Positions 59,955 through 64,000 of a DNA stretch of 64,000 nt are shown here, piece after piece; the first letter of the stretch is position 1, and each line of letters opens with the position of its first letter. The notes beneath the pieces are model-generated. The model saw nothing but the letters and a program-made list of their open reading frames with translations, ran no database searches and was not told where the DNA came from. Origin of the DNA: Romboutsia lituseburensis (GTDB lineage Bacteria > Bacillota > Clostridia > Peptostreptococcales > Peptostreptococcaceae). The position numbers and the translations under genes were made by a program. The stretch spans positions 1,302,001 to 1,366,000 of the forward strand of contig NZ_JANQBQ010000001.1 in assembly GCF_024723825.1 (NCBI RefSeq), given 5' to 3'.

Positions 59955-60527
59955 ATGAATTTAGTGAGTGTATTACTTACAGCTTTCGCACTTTCTATGG
60001 ACGCTTTTGCAGTTTCCGTTACAAAAGGTATGATCTTAAAAAAAATTAATTACTCAATATCTTGTAAAATAGCAATATTTTTTGGTTTCTTTCAAGGTGT
60101 TATGCCTTTAATTGGTTGGTGCCTTGGTATACAATTTGAATCATATATAAAATCATTTGACCATTGGATTGCTTTTATCCTTTTAAGCTTTATTGGATTA
60201 AAAATGATTTTTGATTCTAAGGATGATAAATCAGAAAATAATTCTTTTAATTTAAATAATAAGGAACTTTTAATTTTATCAATTGCAACTAGTATTGACG
60301 CCTTAGCTATTGGAGTAAGTTTTGCATTTTTAAATGTTAATATTATTCCTATATGCATATCTATAGCAATTATAACTTTTTCTATGTGTTTTCTAGGAGT
60401 TTTAATAGGAAAGAAAATCGGAAGTATATTCAAAACTTATGCTCAAATATTAGGTGGTGTTCTTCTTATTTTGATAGGGTTAAATATATTAAATGATCAC
60501 ACTGGAATAATATCTAATATATTATAA
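59955..60527 (+). CDS. mntP: Manganese efflux pump MntP
   Basis: 190 residues, six helices. Family signatures: LSMDAFAVSVTKG in helix 1 and ATSIDALAIGVSFAF in helix 4 (the two acidic metal-site helices), plus GFFQGVMPLIGW. Exports manganese. In many bacteria mntP sits behind a yybP-ykoY riboswitch; I see none in the 215 bases upstream. AAGGAGG before ATG. Confidence 0.93.
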   Translation: MNLVSVLLTAFALSMDAFAVSVTKGMILKKINYSISCKIAIFFGFFQGVMPLIGWCLGIQFESYIKSFDHWIAFILLSFIGLKMIFDSKDDKSENNSFNLNNKELLILSIATSIDALAIGVSFAFLNVNIIPICISIAIITFSMCFLGVLIGKKIGSIFKTYAQILGGVLLILIGLNILNDHTGIISNIL

Positions 60528-60552
60528 TTAATATAAATTTTATAATTTAATT

Positions 60553-60600
60553 AAAAACTACCAAAAATATAATTTTAATATATTTTGAGGTAGTTTTTTT
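60553..60600 (+). terminator. Terminator of mntP
   Basis: AAAAACTACC pairs with GGTAGTTTTT; inner AAAATATA/TATATTTT extends the stem. T run follows. The 240 bases from here to the next start show no gene. Confidence 0.75.
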
Positions 60601-60840
60601 ATATATCCATATACTATGTATAATAATTTTTGCTATAATATTCTATATTTATATTTTTATACATTGATATAAATATCAATTTAAACTCATATAATATTTT
60701 TATATTTTACTTATTATAAATAAAGTATAGTGAAGTTACAATATTTTCACTTTACTAATTGATGAAAAACAAATATAATATAAAATAGTTTAAATTCGAA
60801 CTTTTTTATTTCTTTTGTGAGATCACGGAGGTGGATAGAC

Positions 60841-62991
60841 TTGGAAAATATATTCAAAATATACAAAAGAGATTTGAAAGATATATTATCAAATAAAGTA
60901 TTATTAGTTATTATTGGAGGTCTTGCTATTTTACCATCATTTTATGCATGGTTTAATATCAAAGCATCATGGGATCCATATGGTAACACCGGTAATATAT
61001 CTGTTGCTGTCGTAAATAAAGATAAGGGTACTGAGCTTAGAGGTAATAAAATAAATATTGGAGATCAGCTTATCGAAAAGCTTAAAGATAACAAAAATCT
61101 AGGATGGAAATTTGTAGATGAACAAACTGCATTAGATGGAGTTAATAAAGGTACATATTATGCTGCAATAGAAATCCCCGAAAACTTTTCTAAAGATTTA
61201 ACATCTTTAATTAGTAATGATGTAAAAAAAGGTAAAATCATTTACACTGTAAACGATAAAATTAATGCTATCGCTCCTAAAATAACAGATAAAGGTGCTT
61301 CAACTATTCAAAATGAAGTTAATCAAACTGTTGTTAAAACAGTAAGTGAAGTTGTATTTGAAGTATTTAATGAATTAGGAATAGAAATAGAAAATCAATT
61401 ACCTAAATTGGCTAATTTAGAAAATGATTTAGTTGAAGTTCAATCTAAATTCAAAGATATAGAAAATACAGTAGCATTAGCTTCTGATGTAGCTTATAAA
61501 GTTGAAGATGTTGTTAAGTCTTTACAAAAGGATGTTCCTTTAATACAAGATACAATAACTAATTCTAAAAAACTAGCATCAGATTTAAAAATATTTTTAC
61601 AAGATAGTAAGGGAACTTTAGATAAAATTACACCCGTTATAAAAAATGACTTACAAATTTTATCTCAATTGTCTTATAATGTATCTTCAAGTGTTTCTAA
61701 TATAATAGATGCTATAAACAAAGGTGCTGAAAATACGCCTGAACTTATAGATAGTCTCTCAGCTAAATTGTCTGCATTATCAAATAATGCTAACACTGTA
61801 TTAGAATTTTTAAAAAATTTAAATAATATTGCTCCAAATAATCCTTTACAAGGACCAATTGATCAATTAGAATCTGTAATTGGAAAATTGAATATTTCTA
61901 TGGATACTTTAAATAGTATTAAAGGTCAAATTACAAATGGCCAAACACCATCATTAGATATGTTAAATAAGCTTTTACAAATTACTACAGATATTAACAA
62001 AATATCTAGTGGATTATTAAATAATTTTGACTCTCAAATAGCTTTACCTATAAATAATTTATTTAATAATAGTTTCAAAATTGCAAATGATGTTATTGCT
62101 ATACTTGAAAAAGCTGAGCAAAAACTTCCCGCAGTAAATGATATTTTAAGTTCTACAGTAACTTTATCTAAAAGCGCTCAAGATAACTTAAAATATATAC
62201 AAAAAAAATTACCTGCTGCAAAATCAGTTGTTGACGAATTAGTTGACGCTATGCACAAAATAAATAATGGTGATGATATAAATGAACTGGTTTCTTTATT
62301 AAAAAATGATGCTATAAAACATTCTAATTTCTTAAAGCAACCAGTAGATATAGTTAGTAAAAAATTATATCCTATGCCAAACTATGGTACATCAATGACT
62401 CCATTCTATAGTGTTTTATCTTTATGGGTTGGTGTATTACTACTTATGTCATTACTTTCTACTGATGTACATGGAAATGATTATAAGGCATATGAAATTT
62501 ATTTTGGTAGAGGACTTACGTTCTTAACTATCGCCTTAGTGCAGGCATTTATACTTAGTACAGGTGATATGTTATTATTAGGTGTTGAAGTACTACATCC
62601 TATGCTATTTATAGTTTTATCTTTATTTACAAGTATAGTATTTACGGCCATAGTATACTCATTTGTTTCTATGTTTGGAAATGTTGGAAAAGCAATTGGA
62701 GTTGTATTACTAGTTATACAAGTAGCTGCATCTGGAGGTACATTCCCTATACAGGTTACTCCAAAATTCTTCCAAATTGTTAATCCATTTTTACCTTTCA
62801 CTTATGCGATATCTGCATCACGTGAAGCTATTGCCGGTATATATCAACCTAATCTAATAAAAGATATACTTCTATTAGTTGTATTTATGATTATACCAAT
62901 TGTATTTACTGTATTCCTTAAAGAACCTATAAACAAGGCTACAGCTGGACTTAAGGCTAAATTTAATGAAAGTGATTTAACTGGTCATTAA
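60841..62991 (+). CDS. YhgE/Pip family membrane protein
   Basis: 716 residues with N-terminal (LLVIIGGLAILPSFYAWFNI) and C-terminal (five to six) membrane helices around a ~470-residue extracellular, helical stalk. The YhgE/Pip N-domain starts ASWDPYGNTGNISVAVVNKDKG, and the C-part is ABC-2-like (MTPFYSVLSLWVGVLLLMSL, AASGGTFPIQVTPKFFQIVNPFLPFTYA). Members act as phage receptors (Pip) or type VII-secretion partners. TTG 60841 has GGAGGTGG 6 bases upstream, so the longer GTG start at 60817 is unlikely. Confidence 0.88.
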   Translation: MENIFKIYKRDLKDILSNKVLLVIIGGLAILPSFYAWFNIKASWDPYGNTGNISVAVVNKDKGTELRGNKINIGDQLIEKLKDNKNLGWKFVDEQTALDGVNKGTYYAAIEIPENFSKDLTSLISNDVKKGKIIYTVNDKINAIAPKITDKGASTIQNEVNQTVVKTVSEVVFEVFNELGIEIENQLPKLANLENDLVEVQSKFKDIENTVALASDVAYKVEDVVKSLQKDVPLIQDTITNSKKLASDLKIFLQDSKGTLDKITPVIKNDLQILSQLSYNVSSSVSNIIDAINKGAENTPELIDSLSAKLSALSNNANTVLEFLKNLNNIAPNNPLQGPIDQLESVIGKLNISMDTLNSIKGQITNGQTPSLDMLNKLLQITTDINKISSGLLNNFDSQIALPINNLFNNSFKIANDVIAILEKAEQKLPAVNDILSSTVTLSKSAQDNLKYIQKKLPAAKSVVDELVDAMHKINNGDDINELVSLLKNDAIKHSNFLKQPVDIVSKKLYPMPNYGTSMTPFYSVLSLWVGVLLLMSLLSTDVHGNDYKAYEIYFGRGLTFLTIALVQAFILSTGDMLLLGVEVLHPMLFIVLSLFTSIVFTAIVYSFVSMFGNVGKAIGVVLLVIQVAASGGTFPIQVTPKFFQIVNPFLPFTYAISASREAIAGIYQPNLIKDILLLVVFMIIPIVFTVFLKEPINKATAGLKAKFNESDLTGH

Positions 62992-63057
62992 AATAAATAT
63001 TTGTTGCATTTTTATTGAAAACTGTTATACTTTAAGTATATAGTATATTATTTAATT

Positions 63058-63093
63058 AAGCCATGAAGGTTTTATATCCTTCATGGCTTTTTT
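63058..63093 (+). terminator. Terminator of the YhgE/Pip gene
   Basis: AAGCCATGAAGG pairs with CCTTCATGGCTT around TTTTATAT, then TTTTTG. Confidence 0.85.
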
Positions 63094-63151
63094 GTTTAAT
63101 ACTCTATAAAATTTTAATAGCCTTGCTTATATATAATCTATAAATTTTTCC

Positions 63152-63197
63152 ATTGAAAAAGAAGCTAACTAATATTATACGTAGCTTCTTTTTCAAT
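63152..63197. terminator. Terminator of the right-edge gene
   Basis: ATTGAAAAAGAAGCTA pairs with TAGCTTCTTTTTCAAT around a 14-base loop, overlapping the stop of the minus-strand gene. Confidence 0.8.
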
Positions 63198-64000
63198 TAT
63201 TTTTTTAATATTGACTTTATATCACTATATATATCTTTATTGCATTTATAGATTATTTCATCATTATTATATTTATAATATACAAATTGATAATTTTCAT
63301 AAATTTTTAAACTTACGTCTGATTCAGAGCTTATAGTTATGCTATTTTTTGAATCATTCTTATCTTTTAACTCCTCTTTATTTACTTCTTCCCAAGTATA
63401 ATAATCTAATGCATTTACTATTTGAGTTAGTAAATAATTATCTTTTTCTATATGTAAAGTCGAATTACTTTTTCTATTATTTTGATTATTTTCTACACAC
63501 AAATTTAATTTTTCTATACTTTCTATTTGATTATCAACATACTCATTTCTATCTATAAATATATTTATTTGTTCCTTATTTTCGTTGTTTGTATCTAGTA
63601 ATGTTATTATATTCCCTTTCATTGGAAAGTGGATTTTTTGACCTAGATCTAAATTATACAAGCATTTATCTTCATCATAACTACTTATATAATAATTTTG
63701 ATTATTTTCATTATACTCTTCAGATTTAAGCTTATTGTTGTATTTAATTTTATATTCAGCACAGTTCGAACTAACCATATTATTAAAATTTATTGAATTT
63801 ATTTTATCTATCATTTCAAACATACTAATTTTATGTTCATCATAATATATATTATTTGAATTTTTATATTCGAAGTTCTCTTCTACTTTTGTTACTTTAA
63901 AGTTAAGTTTATTCATACTTTTCTTATTCTTATTGTATTCTACTTCATACTTATTTTTATTTATACTATCATAAGTTTCCCAACTCATATTTTTTATATT
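63197..64000 (-). CDS. Hypothetical protein, N-terminus beyond the window
   Basis: The frame is open to the right edge (codons N-I-K-N-M at 64000-63986) and the ATG at 63988 has no ribosome site, so the gene probably begins outside. The visible ~267 residues are very rich in Asn, Lys, Tyr and Glu. Near the end, DVSLKIYENYQFVYYKYNND and YKCNKDIYSDIKSILKK look like a small beta-sandwich module found at the C-terminus of clostridial membrane-anchored or anti-sigma-type proteins. No firm family. Terminator follows. Confidence 0.6.
   Translation of the reverse strand, partial: NIKNMSWETYDSINKNKYEVEYNKNKKSMNKLNFKVTKVEENFEYKNSNNIYYDEHKISMFEMIDKINSINFNNMVSSNCAEYKIKYNNKLKSEEYNENNQNYYISSYDEDKCLYNLDLGQKIHFPMKGNIITLLDTNNENKEQINIFIDRNEYVDNQIESIEKLNLCVENNQNNRKSNSTLHIEKDNYLLTQIVNALDYYTWEEVNKEELKDKNDSKNSITISSESDVSLKIYENYQFVYYKYNNDEIIYKCNKDIYSDIKSILKK

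Noticed and set aside
1-64000. CRISPR arrays, phage or transposase genes
   Set aside because: I saw no regularly spaced direct repeats, cas genes, integrases or transposases. The tandem repeats at the left edge encode SH3 modules.

Overview
The window is very AT-rich (my impression is about 27-28% GC) with short intergenic spacers, strong AGGAGG-type ribosome sites, frequent TTG/GTG starts and many hairpin-plus-T terminators. This, together with reverse rubrerythrins, TPP, L-box and preQ1 riboswitches and an asparagine/aspartate gene set, points to an anaerobic Clostridia chromosome. The best fit is Peptostreptococcaceae (a Romboutsia, Paraclostridium or Clostridioides relative). The family call is inference; no rRNA is present to test it. 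I see no phage, insertion sequence or CRISPR array.

Layout. 1-4 kb: a secreted SH3-repeat protein cut by the left edge, a Na/phosphate cotransporter and an acyltransferase. 4-8.1 kb: a six-gene operon for molybdenum cofactor and selenium-dependent molybdenum hydroxylase maturation (yqeB, xdhC, mogA/moaB, moaA, moaC, MOSC) with no hydroxylase beside it. 8.2-11.7 kb: small conserved proteins, an unusual long RelA/SpoT-type protein and MsrAB. 12-15.8 kb: a TPP-riboswitch operon thiS-thiF-thiG-thiH-tenI. 16-22 kb: a two-part ThrE exporter, DegV and a long RecQ. 22-27 kb: AGCS symporter, ArsB/NhaD transporter, and a thioredoxin paired with a reductase that lacks the usual NADPH motifs. 27-31 kb: a two-component system, a lipoprotein and several unknown proteins. 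31.5-33 kb: a preQ1-I riboswitch, an ECF S component and a radical SAM protein that look like queuosine-precursor salvage. 33-38 kb: an orphan PTS IIC, tRNA-Leu, a pentapeptide-repeat/ion-channel fusion, and an L-box-controlled NhaC-family (probably lysine) transporter. 38-46 kb: lipoate ligase, aspartate 4-decarboxylase, asparagine synthetase, CPBP protease, exported superoxide dismutase, YdjM hydrolase, DedA. 46.7-49.2 kb: three subunits of a biotin-dependent decarboxylase/carboxylase. 50-55 kb: MscS, DUF2179 and an alpha-glucoside operon (malL-PTS IIBC-EEP hydrolase) with CcpA- and LacI-like sites. 55-64 kb: three reverse rubrerythrins around a UgpC/MsmK ATPase and a CdaR/PucR regulator, MntP, a YhgE/Pip membrane protein, and an unknown protein cut by the right edge.

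Common themes are vitamin/cofactor supply under riboswitch control (thiamine, queuosine precursor, lysine, lipoate, molybdopterin) and protection of an anaerobe from oxygen (three reverse rubrerythrins, SodA, MsrAB, thioredoxin). Several CDS starts given here are downstream of the longest open frame because a clear Shine-Dalgarno sequence lies inside the longer version. I also translated two small genes (51 and 56 codons) and a thiF gene that has no ATG/GTG/TTG start. I found no single clearly new multi-gene system. The best leads are the atypical thioredoxin reductase, the queuine-salvage pair, the RelA/SpoT-like protein with a long unknown C-terminus, the thiF start, and a possible small RNA at about 15.9 kb.
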